A stretch of 14,946 bases of DNA from Methanoregula sp. (GCA_023228295.1 JALOBP010000078.1:1-14946), one strand, 5' to 3'; positions 6,671 through 13,852 are shown, counted from the stretch's first letter. Notes: generated by a model not told the origin, from the sequence alone. Translations and numbers: made by a program.

Positions 6671-7027
6671 ATGCCCCCCGTAACCAAACCCGATGCAAAA
6701 GCGCTCTCCGCGGCGTTTGTCCTCGTCTTCCGGCAGGGCCGGTCACCCCCGTCCTGCCCCATGCCGGACGATGCCGGCCTCCTTAACCGGATCCTGGATA
6801 CCGCCCCCGATGCATCCCCGGCAGCCTGCCGCGATGCGCTGGTCCGGGTCCGCCGGCTCTCGTTCGATGCCGAAGAGGTTGCGGGCGCGTTCCGGCAGGG
6901 AGAGTACGGGACGGGCGATGAGGCACAAGCCGCTGCGCTTGCCGATCTTGAAGGAAAGAACCCCCACTTTTCTGAAACCGAGTACCGCACGGCATTTGCC
7001 GTCGGGCTGATGTGGGCGGAATTGTAA
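6671..7027 (+). CDS. Small conserved-looking protein of unknown function, co-transcribed with the flavoprotein
   Basis: A 118-residue protein starting 6 bp after the flavoprotein stop codon, with GGAAGG upstream inside the end of that gene. It has no signal peptide or membrane segment. It looks all-helical and acidic, with stretches such as DAEEVAGAFRQGEYGTGDEA and a C-terminal AVGLMWAEL. I do not recognise the family. Frame choice is uncertain because this GC-rich stretch is open in other frames too: 6484-6990 minus, and 6693-7010 plus. The operon position and the in-frame start right after the upstream stop favour the call. It could be a regulator or accessory protein of the flavoprotein. 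Confidence 0.65.
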   Translation: MPPVTKPDAKALSAAFVLVFRQGRSPPSCPMPDDAGLLNRILDTAPDASPAACRDALVRVRRLSFDAEEVAGAFRQGEYGTGDEAQAAALADLEGKNPHFSETEYRTAFAVGLMWAEL

Positions 7028-7057
7028 GGGCGGGTATGATCCGGTGGGAACCGTTGT

Positions 7058-7086
7058 CACCCGTAATCCTGCAGATCAAACGGGTG
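7058..7086. terminator. Inverted repeat between converging transcripts, possible bidirectional terminator
   Basis: CACCCGT (7058-7064) and ACGGGTG (7080-7086) are perfect 7-bp arms around a 15-base loop. On the plus strand the repeat is followed by the AT-rich TATTATTTTCC. It lies between the ends of the plus-strand flavoprotein pair and the minus-strand lipoprotein, and overlaps the last codons of the latter. Confidence 0.5.
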
Positions 7087-7618
7087 AGAGAATATTATTT
7101 TCCTTGATTATGGTCGGGGGCGATATACGGCGGATGGTGAGCGATGACCCCTCCGGGGGTTTGATGATGACCGTTATCAACTGACGGGGAACGAGCGGGG
7201 CCTTGGGATTGATGCGGATAACGAACTGTTCCTCATATTCAAGCCGGTTATTGGAACCGCCAAGTTCCCCGTTGACGCCGAGGATTCCCCAGGTACCCTG
7301 CGGGGGATTGCCATGGAAACCTTCGACCGGTATCAGTGTCTCGGTACGGATCGCATCGGCATAGACAATCGAGATCTCCTCCATGTTGACCGGCGGTTCT
7401 CCCGGGGCCAGCCCAACGGTGATCGTGATGGTATCGATCGTGCCCCGGGGAATGCCGTCGCCGGTTACATCCCCGACAACGTACAATACCTGCCCGGACA
7501 CAACAGGGGCAGACACGGTCTGGACCGTGCTTTGTGGCTCCTCATCCGTGCATCCGGCTGCAAGTATCGTTGCACTCAGGATAACCGCCAGAAAAAGATA
7601 CTGCCATTTCAATCCCAT
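7076..7618 (-). CDS. Lipoprotein with an archaellin-like domain
   Basis: A 180-residue secreted protein. Residues 1-23 are a lipoprotein signal: hydrophobic LFLAVILSATI, lipobox LAAGC, with C23 as the lipidated residue. The mature part resembles the beta-rich outer domain of archaellins (archaeal flagellins): GTIDTITITVGLAPGEPPVN (59-78), ISIVYAD (82-88), EEQFVIRINP (129-138) and VIIKPPEGSSLTIRRISPP (150-168). In archaellins this domain packs on the outside of the filament. Here the class III signal peptide and the long N-terminal assembly helix are missing, so this is not a filament subunit of the usual kind. It should sit on the outer face of the membrane, anchored by lipid. GGAG lies 3 nt before the ATG, and a TATA box lies about 46 nt upstream, so it has its own promoter. 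Its role is unknown. Confidence 0.82.
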   Translation of the reverse strand: MGLKWQYLFLAVILSATILAAGCTDEEPQSTVQTVSAPVVSGQVLYVVGDVTGDGIPRGTIDTITITVGLAPGEPPVNMEEISIVYADAIRTETLIPVEGFHGNPPQGTWGILGVNGELGGSNNRLEYEEQFVIRINPKAPLVPRQLITVIIKPPEGSSLTIRRISPPTIIKENNILSPV

Positions 7619-7658
7619 AATCTCCAGTACATCTATTTCTGATAAGGTGGGGTGGGAC

Positions 7659-7670
7659 TCTTATAAAACC
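7659..7670 (-). promoter_or_regulatory. TATA box of the archaellin-like lipoprotein gene
   Basis: Minus strand GGTTTTATAAGAG is centred about 46 nt upstream of the start codon at 7618. This predicts a leader of about 20 nt that contains the GGAG ribosome-binding site. It is the best match to an archaeal TATA element between this gene and hxlB. Confidence 0.55.
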
Positions 7671-7767
7671 CTTCTCTCAAAACCGGTCCGGGTGTCAACT
7701 GTACCGACGTAAAACCGATAGTGCGGGATCTGTTGATGGCAGACCGTCCGTCCGTGAATCTCCCCGT

Positions 7768-8385
7768 TCACTCCACGTTGCTGAGCCGCCCCTGCATCTG
7801 GGCGATCTCGTCTTTCTTTACTTCCATCAGCGAGGAGATAACAGCGTCAGAGAAGACGAGTGCGAGCGTCTCGAACATGGTACCGAACGGAGCAAAGGCC
7901 GAAGTGACCGAACGGTACTTCCCGGTAAGCTGCCGGACCTCGAACGAGTTCTTTTCGTGGAGATATGTACCGGTCGGGTCCCCGAGGTTCACGACAAGAT
8001 CTGCCATCCGAGCAATACGGGAATCCGGCTTTGCTGAAATGAGACAGACCTTGCCGTTCAGATCATTTGCCGTCCCGCAGATCGATACCATCGACTGCGT
8101 CTCCCCCGACCCGGAGAATATGACGAGCGTATCGCCTTCATGGAATGCCGGCGTGATCGTCTCCCCGACTACGTAGGACTCGTACCCGAGATGCATCAGT
8201 CGCAGACCGAACGCCTTGGCAACAAGCCCCGACCTCCCGGCGCCGGTCACGTAGATCCGCTTTGCGCCAAGCATGGCGGAGAAGAATGCCGCGATCTGGG
8301 CATGGTCGAGCGTGCCCGCGTCCTTGGTTATGGACTCTCCCATCTGCTGCATAAATCCGGGTATGTGGGGTGCTTCATCGGTCAT
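7768..8385 (-). CDS. hxlB: 6-phospho-3-hexuloisomerase (SIS domain)
   Basis: A 205-residue SIS-domain protein. It carries YVTGAGRSGLVAKAFGLRLM (45-64), LGYESYVVGETITPAF (66-81), LVIFSGSGETQSMV (87-100) and the C-terminal FAPFGTMFETLALVFSDA (164-181). These match the 6-phospho-3-hexuloisomerase family, which interconverts D-arabino-hex-3-ulose 6-phosphate and fructose 6-phosphate. In methanogens lacking an oxidative pentose phosphate pathway, the reverse ribulose-monophosphate route supplies ribulose 5-phosphate for nucleotides and releases formaldehyde. The partner hexulose-6-phosphate synthase, often fused or adjacent in archaea, is not in this window. The length is slightly over the usual 180-200 because of a short N-terminal extension. 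No Shine-Dalgarno is evident before ATG 8385. The gene lies 70 bp after the DUF5591 gene on the same strand, so read-through is possible. Confidence 0.92.
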   Translation of the reverse strand: MTDEAPHIPGFMQQMGESITKDAGTLDHAQIAAFFSAMLGAKRIYVTGAGRSGLVAKAFGLRLMHLGYESYVVGETITPAFHEGDTLVIFSGSGETQSMVSICGTANDLNGKVCLISAKPDSRIARMADLVVNLGDPTGTYLHEKNSFEVRQLTGKYRSVTSAFAPFGTMFETLALVFSDAVISSLMEVKKDEIAQMQGRLSNVE

Positions 8386-8455
8386 AAGGAATCGTTACCG
8401 ATCTCTTGTATTGAGGAATATGAGCGTATCGGTTTTCTCACAAGATTTCTGCTGA

Positions 8456-9088
8456 TTAATGCGAGTTCCGGAACCGGATCAGGCTGTCGCAGAACTCGCC
8501 AAGGTATTCATTCATGGAGAGGCTCCCCTCCTCAAAGATACAGTCGCCCTCCTCGATGACCTTGTTGATGAGATCGCGGGAGGGGAGAACCATGTCGATG
8601 GGAACACCCGATTGTTCCGACCCCTGGACCAGCGCCTGCCGGAAGAGGCCGATGCAGTACCCTATGCGGTATTTGTAGCAGTCTTTGGTCTTGGTGAGGT
8701 ACCCGGCAACCCGTTCAGTTTCGATTTTGAGGAAATCGTCAAGAGTCTTTTTGTCCTTGCATTTCCCGAGCATGTACTGGTAGTGGGCATAGGGGTACAT
8801 CTCCTCGAGTTCCGCCGGAACAATCCCGCAGGTGCCAAAGATCACGATATGGTATTGTTCCGGTTTTAAGACCTGCCCGATGATCGACCGGATCAGCTGG
8901 TGGCTGGGGCTGGCACTGTAGGGTTTCCGCACAGCGCAGGGCATGAAGATGGCAATCTCTTTTGGCTCTACGTTGTACTCGTCGATGATATAGCGGTACG
9001 ACTCCTCGAACTCCGGGAGGTAGAAGGGCGGACCGGTCAGGATCTTCTTTGTTTCTGTCCCGGGATCGTCAGGGGGAGTGCAGCGCAT
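8456..9088 (-). CDS. DUF5591 protein, related to the core domain of archaeosine synthase
   Basis: A 210-residue protein read from ATG 9088. The frame is open to 9259, but those extra 57 residues overlap the surface-protein gene and look non-coding. Two motifs mark the family: MPCAVRKPYSASPSH (49-63) and FGTCGIVPAELEEMYPYAHY (84-103). Both resemble the domain that follows the transglycosylase part in archaeal tRNA-guanine transglycosylase/archaeosine synthase proteins (ArcS). Archaeosine synthase adds nitrogen to preQ0 at position 15 of tRNA through a lysine. Here the domain stands alone, without the transglycosylase-like or PUA domains. It may be an accessory or alternative modification factor, or do something else. 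A TATA-like ACATATCTC lies about 33 nt upstream next to paired 11-bp repeats. It is soluble and lies in the same direction as hxlB downstream. Confidence 0.82.
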   Translation of the reverse strand: MRCTPPDDPGTETKKILTGPPFYLPEFEESYRYIIDEYNVEPKEIAIFMPCAVRKPYSASPSHQLIRSIIGQVLKPEQYHIVIFGTCGIVPAELEEMYPYAHYQYMLGKCKDKKTLDDFLKIETERVAGYLTKTKDCYKYRIGYCIGLFRQALVQGSEQSGVPIDMVLPSRDLINKVIEEGDCIFEEGSLSMNEYLGEFCDSLIRFRNSH

Positions 9089-9118
9089 GGTTGTCGTACT
9101 ACTGTTGGGTGAAAAGGG

Positions 9119-9154
9119 AGATATGTGTATGCCGGGGAGGGGAGTGTATGCCGG
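9119..9154 (-). promoter_or_regulatory. TATA-like element flanked by tandem 11-bp repeats upstream of the DUF5591 gene
   Basis: GTGTATGCCGG occurs exactly twice on the plus strand, at 9125-9135 and 9144-9154, with a 19-bp period (close to two helical turns). The first copy abuts the TATA-like ACATATCTC on the minus strand (9119-9127). Same-face tandem sites beside a TATA box are typical of a transcription-factor operator. The spacing and identity are observed; the operator role is inferred. Confidence 0.45.
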
Positions 9155-9182
9155 ATTTGATTGTAGATTTCCTGCAATTGAT

Positions 9183-9190
9183 AAAAAAAA
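9183..9190 (-). terminator. T-tract terminator after the surface-protein gene
   Basis: Ten bases after the minus-strand TAA (9201-9203), the minus strand has eight T, within TTATTTTTTTTATC. Such T-tracts alone can terminate archaeal transcription. Confidence 0.6.
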
Positions 9191-9200
9191 TAACTGGATC

Positions 9201-10343
9201 TTACCGCCGGCTCCACAGAGCCATTCCCCCGGCCAGAAGGATCGCCCCGATGTGGGCATACTGAAGCGGTGCCGGCTGTGTATTAGCCGGTATCGGCTGC
9301 GCAGATTCCGGAATGCTTGTCACCGCCAAAACCTGTGTATCCGTCCCGATCGCTGGTGCCGGAGTCGTGGCCGTGACCGAAGGATACGTGAATGCAGGGA
9401 CTGTTGAGACCGGCGTCCCGATCAGTTCGTACGCGGTTATCTGCGATCTGTTCACCGCAAGTGGTATCACGGTATAGACGTCATCGGATCCGGCGTCCCT
9501 GAACGCAGCCATCAGGGCCTCTGCTGCATCGCGGCCCTGCAGGCTCCCGGCACCCTGGAATTTAAAGAGGTTCATGGTAGTGCCCTCAGGAGTCACCTTC
9601 TGCACCCAGTCCCCGTTTATAGCGATATTGAAGATGTTGCCACCTCTCGGGTCCTGTACGAAGAGATAACTTTGCCCCTCGGGAAGGATTTCCGATATAT
9701 TCGTATCGATCTTCAGGGAATACGTTTTGTCGGAGAGGACCGGTATTATCGCATTGTACAGGAAGTAGGGGCCGATAATCCAGACCTGCACCATATCCGG
9801 GTATTCCTTCACCTGACCGGAGACCGTGAAATGATCTCCTCTACGCACGATTGAAGGTACAACCTCCGCGGTCAGCGTCGGCTCTTTGAGCATTACTATG
9901 GTCGTGTTGTAACTTCCTGCACTGGCAAGATCCTCATGGTTGACGGGATCGCTCACTGCGTAAATCCAGTAGGCCCCGGGAGCGATCCCGAGCGGTGCGG
10001 ATAAAAGACTCAATTCCCATTGATGTTCTGCGCCGGCCGGTGCAATATCGAACGAACCCGGATCCCCGCTGACCACTCGTTCAAACGGCGAAGTGAGTTT
10101 CCCTCCTTCGGGGGGAAGGTTGGGGCCGATCATGAAGAGGTACGTTGCATTGCTATCGTAATTATATCCCGAGAAGACCAGCTCTTCTCCCACAGGATAT
10201 CCCTGTTCTCCCTGTGCGTATATCGTGATCCCGCCGGGAGCTGCAGATACCATCGATACGAGCAGCACCGCTGTAATGGATACCAAAATGAGAATACGTA
10301 TCCGGGCGGTTCCGGCCAGCCGGCATGTTCCAGAAGATACCAT
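9201..10343 (-). CDS. Membrane-anchored surface (S-layer-type) glycoprotein, DUF3821-like
   Basis: A 380-residue exported protein. Residues 1-34 are a signal peptide (RIRILILVSITAVLLVSMVSA) and residues about 361-377 a C-terminal membrane anchor followed by SRR. Between them are two beta-rich domains. The first contains SGYNYDSNATYLFMIGPNLP (58-77) and GAYWIYAVSDPVN (123-135). The second contains VRRGDHFTVSGQ (166-177), VWIIGPY (187-193) and GQSYLFVQDPRGG (223-235). These phrases are typical of the surface-protein family common in Methanomicrobiales (DUF3821-type, S-layer glycoprotein). A Thr/Pro/Ser-rich stalk (about 310-358) lifts the domains off the membrane. Possible N-glycosylation sites are N65, N146, N215 and N298. 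It probably forms part of the cell envelope. It has its own strong TATA box and a terminator, so it is a single transcription unit. Confidence 0.82.
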   Translation of the reverse strand: MVSSGTCRLAGTARIRILILVSITAVLLVSMVSAAPGGITIYAQGEQGYPVGEELVFSGYNYDSNATYLFMIGPNLPPEGGKLTSPFERVVSGDPGSFDIAPAGAEHQWELSLLSAPLGIAPGAYWIYAVSDPVNHEDLASAGSYNTTIVMLKEPTLTAEVVPSIVRRGDHFTVSGQVKEYPDMVQVWIIGPYFLYNAIIPVLSDKTYSLKIDTNISEILPEGQSYLFVQDPRGGNIFNIAINGDWVQKVTPEGTTMNLFKFQGAGSLQGRDAAEALMAAFRDAGSDDVYTVIPLAVNRSQITAYELIGTPVSTVPAFTYPSVTATTPAPAIGTDTQVLAVTSIPESAQPIPANTQPAPLQYAHIGAILLAGGMALWSRR

Positions 10344-10364
10344 ATGTCAATTTATGAAAATTTA

Positions 10365-10375
10365 CAATATATATG
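10365..10375 (-). promoter_or_regulatory. TATA box of the surface-protein gene (leaderless start)
   Basis: Minus strand CATATATATTG is centred about 27 nt upstream of the ATG at 10343. In archaea that distance places transcription start at or next to the ATG, so the mRNA is predicted to be leaderless. In agreement, there is no Shine-Dalgarno before the ATG. Confidence 0.6.
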
Positions 10376-10416
10376 TTCCCATCATGTTCTGATTTTTATC
10401 CATCACGATGTCCCAC

Positions 10417-10453
10417 AAAAAAGAAGCACCGCATGCCAGAAGATGGCATCGTG
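10417..10453 (-). terminator. Hairpin plus T-run downstream of ppdK
   Basis: On the minus strand, ATGCCA and TGGCAT (10444-10449 and 10433-10438) form a perfect 6-bp stem around TCTTC. A bulged extension (CAC/GTG) follows, and then GCTTCTTTTTTG. This looks like an intrinsic terminator, a second stop for ppdK transcripts before the next promoter. Confidence 0.5.
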
Positions 10454-10509
10454 TTTCTGGAATGCAGGTAGTGAAGAACAGAATTGGGGTGAGTGGGAAA
10501 AACGGGTGG

Positions 10510-10521
10510 AAAAGAAAAAAA
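10510..10521 (-). terminator. T-rich terminator at the ppdK stop codon
   Basis: The ppdK TAA (10522-10524) runs directly into TTTTTTTCTTTTCC on the minus strand, a T-rich archaeal termination signal. Confidence 0.55.
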
Positions 10522-13296
10522 TTATGCGGCCTTGTCTCCGGCATTCCCGCCATCGATGAGCGCCGCGTGGGCTGCGGCAAGCCGGGCTATCGGGACGCGG
10601 GGGCCGGAGCAGGAAACATAGGTAAGGCCGATTGAATGGCAGAACTTAATCGAGGCCGGGTGGCCGCCATGTTCGCCGCAGATCCCGACTTTCATGTCCT
10701 TTCTGGTATGCCGGCCCCATTTCACGGCCTGCTCCATGATCCTGCCAACACCCTTCACATCGAGGACTTCGAAGGGATTGTCCTGTAAAATCCCGCTCTG
10801 GTTATACATGGGCAGGAACTTGTTCTCGGCATCCTCGCGGGAGAATGAGAAGGTTGCCTGCGTCAGGTCGTTGGTACCAAACGAGAAGAACTCTGCCTCC
10901 TCGGCAAGGTTATCTGCCCTCATACAGGCCCGGACAACTTCGAGCATGGAGCCGAATTTGAAATCGAGCTTTACTTTGTAGGTCTCTTCAACTTCGAGCC
11001 GGATCTCATCCACCCAGCTCTTCACGCGTTTGAGCTCCTGGGAGGTACAGACTTGCGGAACCATGATCTCCGGGTGAACTTCGATACCGGCTTTCTGGCA
11101 TTCGGCAGCTGCTTCAAGGACTGCCCGGATCTGCATCGTGTAGATCTCCGGGAATGTGAGCCCAAGCCGGACACCCCGGTGGCCGAGCATGGGATTTACC
11201 TCATGCAGGGAGCGGACTTTTTCCAAAATTGCCCGTTTCCTGGTAATGGCTTCGTCAACGAGCGCCGGATCCGTGAACTTCTGGACCTGCGGCTGCGCAT
11301 CGCGGGAGTGGTTCATGAAGATGACTGCATCGGAAAGCACACGCATGCCCCGGAGAATCTGCCTGAGCTTGTCGAGTGTCTCGAGTTCATCCACCAGCAG
11401 GTGCTCTGAAGGCAAAAACTCGTGGATAGGGGGGTCGAGGAGGCGAATGGTGACCGGGCGGGGGGACATGGCCCTGAATATGCCCTTGAAGTCCTCGCGC
11501 TGGATCGGCAGCAGTTTGTCAAGAGCTCCCTGCCGGTCCTTTTTGGTCTCGGAGACGATCATCTCGATCATGATCGGAAGGCGCTCGACCCCGTTGAACA
11601 TCCGTTCGGTGCGGCAGAGGCCAATGCCCATGGCCCCGAATTTTACGGCACGTTCCGCATCTTCGGGTGTATCAGCATTTGCCATGACCTTAAGACGAGC
11701 TCCTTCGTCAGCCCACGAGAGCAGGACTGCGAGCTCTTTGGAGAACTCTGCCTCGATCATCGGGACTTCGCCCAGGTAGACCGCACCGGTTGTACCATCG
11801 ATTGTGATGAGGGTACCTTCGTTAAACTCATGGTCCCCGGCCCGGGCATGCCGGGTCTTGACATCCACGTGGATGCCCTCGGCGCCGGAAACACAGGGTT
11901 TGCCCATGCCCCGGGCAACGACTGCTGCATGCGAGGTCTTGCCGCCCCGGCTGGTGAGGATTCCCTGCGATGCAAAGAAGCCATGGATATCTTCGGGTTT
12001 TGTCTCTTCGCGGACAAGGATGACCCGTTCACCCGTACGGCCACGTTTCTCCGCCCGGTCTGCGTCGAAGACCGCGATGCCGACAGCAACTCCTGGCGAT
12101 GCCGGCAGGCCTTTTGCAATGGGTGTTGCCCTGGTTTTCGGGTCGAGACGGGGGAAGAGGAGCTGTTCGAGCTGTCCGGGCTGGATACGCAGGAGGGCTG
12201 CTTTCTTGTCCATCAGCCCCTCATTCACCATCTCGACCGATGTCCGGACAAGCGCCGAAGCATTCATCTTCCCGTTACGGGTCTGGAGACAATAGAGCGT
12301 GCCTTTCTCGATGGTAAACTCAAAGTCCTGCACCTCCTTGTAATGGGCCTCAAGCCTGTTGCGGAGGTCCATGAGCTGGCGGTGAAGATCCGGCATCTCC
12401 CCGGCCATTGCGGCCACCGGTTTGGGTGTACGGATCCCGGCTACCACATCCTCACCCTGTGCGTTTACCAGGTATTCGCCGAACAGGACATTCTCCCCCG
12501 TTCCCGGGTCGCGGGTGAACGCGACGCCGGTTGCAGAGTCATTGCCCATGTTGCCAAAGACCATCTCGACAACGCTGACGGCGGTACCGTTGGCCATATC
12601 GGGGGTAATCTTAAACTCGCGGCGATAGTCCACGGCACGCCGGCCCATCCACGAGTTGAAGACCGCACGGATGGCGATCTCCAGCTGGTCGTTCGGATCG
12701 GACGGGAATGGCCTTCCGGTGCTCCGCTTCACTACGGACAAAAACCGCTCAGAAATATCGGCAAGATCTTTTGCCGAAAGATCGACATCGTGCCGGGCAC
12801 CGGCCTTTATCTTGACGGTATTGAATTCCTCATCGAACTCCTCGTCGGGAACATTGAGCGCAACTTTTCCGAAGAGCTGGATGAAGCGCCGGTATGCATC
12901 GTAGCAGAACCGCTCGTTGCCGGTCTCGGCAATGAGCCCCTGGAGCGTCTCGGCATTCAGGCCAAGGTTGAGGACGGTATCCATCATGCCTGGCATGGAC
13001 ATTGCCGCCCCGGAGCGTACAGAGACGAGGAGCGGGTTTGTCCGCCCGCCGAATTTCCGGCCGCTCTTCTTCTCCACTTCAGCGAGGTTTTGATGAACCT
13101 GATCCATTACGCCATCAGGCAGAACCCGCGTTGGATTCTCCAGGAAGGCACGGCAGGCCTCGGTGGTAATCACAAAACCGGGTGGCACCCGCAGGCCAAT
13201 CTGCGTCATTTCACAAAGGTTTGCACCTTTGCCACCCAACAGTTTCTTATTCTTCCCGTCGCCCTCGTTAAAGGCATACACCCATTTCTTCGTCAT
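10522..13296 (-). CDS. ppdK: Pyruvate, phosphate dikinase
   Basis: A 924-residue enzyme interconverting pyruvate + ATP + phosphate with PEP + AMP + diphosphate. Domains are in the usual order. The ATP-grasp half is about 1-350, with LLGGKGANLCEM, SVRSGAAMSMPGMMDTVLNL and FEFTIEKGTLYCLQTRNGK. The swivelling phosphohistidine domain has GGKTSHAAVVARGMGKPCVS with H456. The TIM-barrel PEP/pyruvate domain is about 530-924, with IGLCRTERMF, HRGVRLG, FFSFGTNDLTQATFSFSR and CGEHGGHPASIKFC, plus the catalytic C896 in YVSCSGPRVPIARLA. All key residues are present. The length is at the upper end of the family. The ATG at 13296 is chosen because GAGGAG lies 6 nt upstream; the in-frame TTG at 13314 lies upstream of that site. 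In a methanogen the enzyme probably works mainly toward PEP for gluconeogenesis. It is monocistronic: it has its own promoter at about 13440 and terminators after the gene. Confidence 0.97.
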   Translation of the reverse strand: MTKKWVYAFNEGDGKNKKLLGGKGANLCEMTQIGLRVPPGFVITTEACRAFLENPTRVLPDGVMDQVHQNLAEVEKKSGRKFGGRTNPLLVSVRSGAAMSMPGMMDTVLNLGLNAETLQGLIAETGNERFCYDAYRRFIQLFGKVALNVPDEEFDEEFNTVKIKAGARHDVDLSAKDLADISERFLSVVKRSTGRPFPSDPNDQLEIAIRAVFNSWMGRRAVDYRREFKITPDMANGTAVSVVEMVFGNMGNDSATGVAFTRDPGTGENVLFGEYLVNAQGEDVVAGIRTPKPVAAMAGEMPDLHRQLMDLRNRLEAHYKEVQDFEFTIEKGTLYCLQTRNGKMNASALVRTSVEMVNEGLMDKKAALLRIQPGQLEQLLFPRLDPKTRATPIAKGLPASPGVAVGIAVFDADRAEKRGRTGERVILVREETKPEDIHGFFASQGILTSRGGKTSHAAVVARGMGKPCVSGAEGIHVDVKTRHARAGDHEFNEGTLITIDGTTGAVYLGEVPMIEAEFSKELAVLLSWADEGARLKVMANADTPEDAERAVKFGAMGIGLCRTERMFNGVERLPIMIEMIVSETKKDRQGALDKLLPIQREDFKGIFRAMSPRPVTIRLLDPPIHEFLPSEHLLVDELETLDKLRQILRGMRVLSDAVIFMNHSRDAQPQVQKFTDPALVDEAITRKRAILEKVRSLHEVNPMLGHRGVRLGLTFPEIYTMQIRAVLEAAAECQKAGIEVHPEIMVPQVCTSQELKRVKSWVDEIRLEVEETYKVKLDFKFGSMLEVVRACMRADNLAEEAEFFSFGTNDLTQATFSFSREDAENKFLPMYNQSGILQDNPFEVLDVKGVGRIMEQAVKWGRHTRKDMKVGICGEHGGHPASIKFCHSIGLTYVSCSGPRVPIARLAAAHAALIDGGNAGDKAA

Positions 13297-13302
13297 ATGA
13301 TT

Positions 13303-13308
13303 CTCCTC
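13303..13308 (-). promoter_or_regulatory. Ribosome-binding site fixing the ppdK start
   Basis: Minus strand GAGGAG lies 6 nt before the ATG at 13296 and is a good match to the archaeal anti-Shine-Dalgarno. It lies inside the seven-residue extension that would follow the upstream TTG, which favours the ATG. Confidence 0.75.
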
Positions 13309-13332
13309 GTGCAATCGCCGGCTGATAAACTC

Positions 13333-13355
13333 CCGGACTGGCGTAGGCTGTCCGG
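13333..13355 (-). promoter_or_regulatory. Hairpin in the ppdK leader
   Basis: CCGGAC (13333-13338) and GTCCGG (13350-13355) form a perfect 6-bp GC-rich stem with an 11-base loop, inside the predicted 5' leader of ppdK and about 37-60 nt before its start codon. It could influence translation or RNA stability, or serve as a protein site. Only the symmetry is observed. Confidence 0.35.
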
Positions 13356-13433
13356 CTGACTCTCGTGTGAGATATGAAAGGGATGATGATATGCAGTGTT
13401 TTTTCTGGATTCTTTTTTACCTGGCTCTGCAAT

Positions 13434-13446
13434 TTTTTTATATCGG
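13434..13446 (-). promoter_or_regulatory. TATA box of ppdK
   Basis: Minus strand CCGATATAAAAAAATTG lies about 140 nt upstream of the ppdK ATG and is the strongest TATA-like sequence there. Transcription would begin near 13414, giving a leader of almost 120 nt. That is long for archaea and leaves room for regulation. Confidence 0.5.
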
Positions 13447-13456
13447 CTGGCCGTAT

Positions 13457-13484
13457 GAAAAAAAATCCTCAGATATGATCTGAG
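13457..13484 (-). terminator. Hairpin followed by T8 just upstream of the ppdK promoter
   Basis: On the minus strand, CTCAGAT-CAT-ATCTGAG (13468-13484) is a perfect 7-bp stem, followed by GATTTTTTTTC. This is an intrinsic-terminator shape. It implies a minus-strand transcript arriving from the right, although no clear gene is visible there. Confidence 0.5.
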
Positions 13485-13852
13485 ACCGTGTGAATTATTT
13501 TCGCGAATCTCTGCAATAGGCTCATCGCAGAACCATATAATTCTTTCAATTTTTCCGCCGGGGGAATTTGTCGGATCTGTGCCGGTTTTATGGCGGGAGA
13601 TCGTGTCAATTCCAAATGAACGCCAGATACCCGTCCCAAGCGGTTTACTAAAAAAAAGCGCCTGGAAAACCCGGGCATCCAGAATTATTCGAAAAACCGG
13701 TATTCCAGCCTCCAATTTTTTTTGGATCATAAAATCATCATCATAATAACTGGCGCTTTCCAATATCCTGCAATGGATTACCGGGTTCTTTGGATTCATC
13801 GCATGAGACCTGACACCCCCCACCAGGGAATCGTCCATCCGGGGAGATACTG

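Larger units (their letters stand above)
13297..13852. other. Gene-poor stretch holding the ppdK leader, promoter and hairpins
   Basis: I find no convincing gene in these 556 bp. Two minus-strand frames are open (13293-13838 and 13469-13678), but neither resembles a known family. The longer one reads through the ppdK promoter, a hairpin and the ppdK ribosome-binding site. Observed elements are the ppdK TATA box, a hairpin in the ppdK leader, a hairpin with T-run at 13457-13484, and on the plus strand CATAAAATC at about 13728-13736, which might serve the RDD gene. The stretch may include decayed coding sequence or an untranslated RNA. Confidence 0.6.

Noticed and set aside
9089..9259. 57-residue N-terminal extension of the DUF5591 protein
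   Set aside because: It overlaps the end and terminator of the surface-protein gene and the DUF5591 promoter, and does not read like protein. The ATG at 9088 fits the domain better.
11422..13359. Very long plus-strand open frame (645 codons) opposite ppdK
   Set aside because: It is the mirror of a certain ppdK gene in GC-rich DNA. Its translation has no recognisable domain, and ppdK shows all its catalytic motifs.
13293..13838. 181-codon minus-strand frame upstream of ppdK
   Set aside because: It runs through the ppdK TATA box, a terminator-like hairpin and the ribosome-binding site, and resembles no family I know. A smaller frame at 13469-13678 is equally unsupported.
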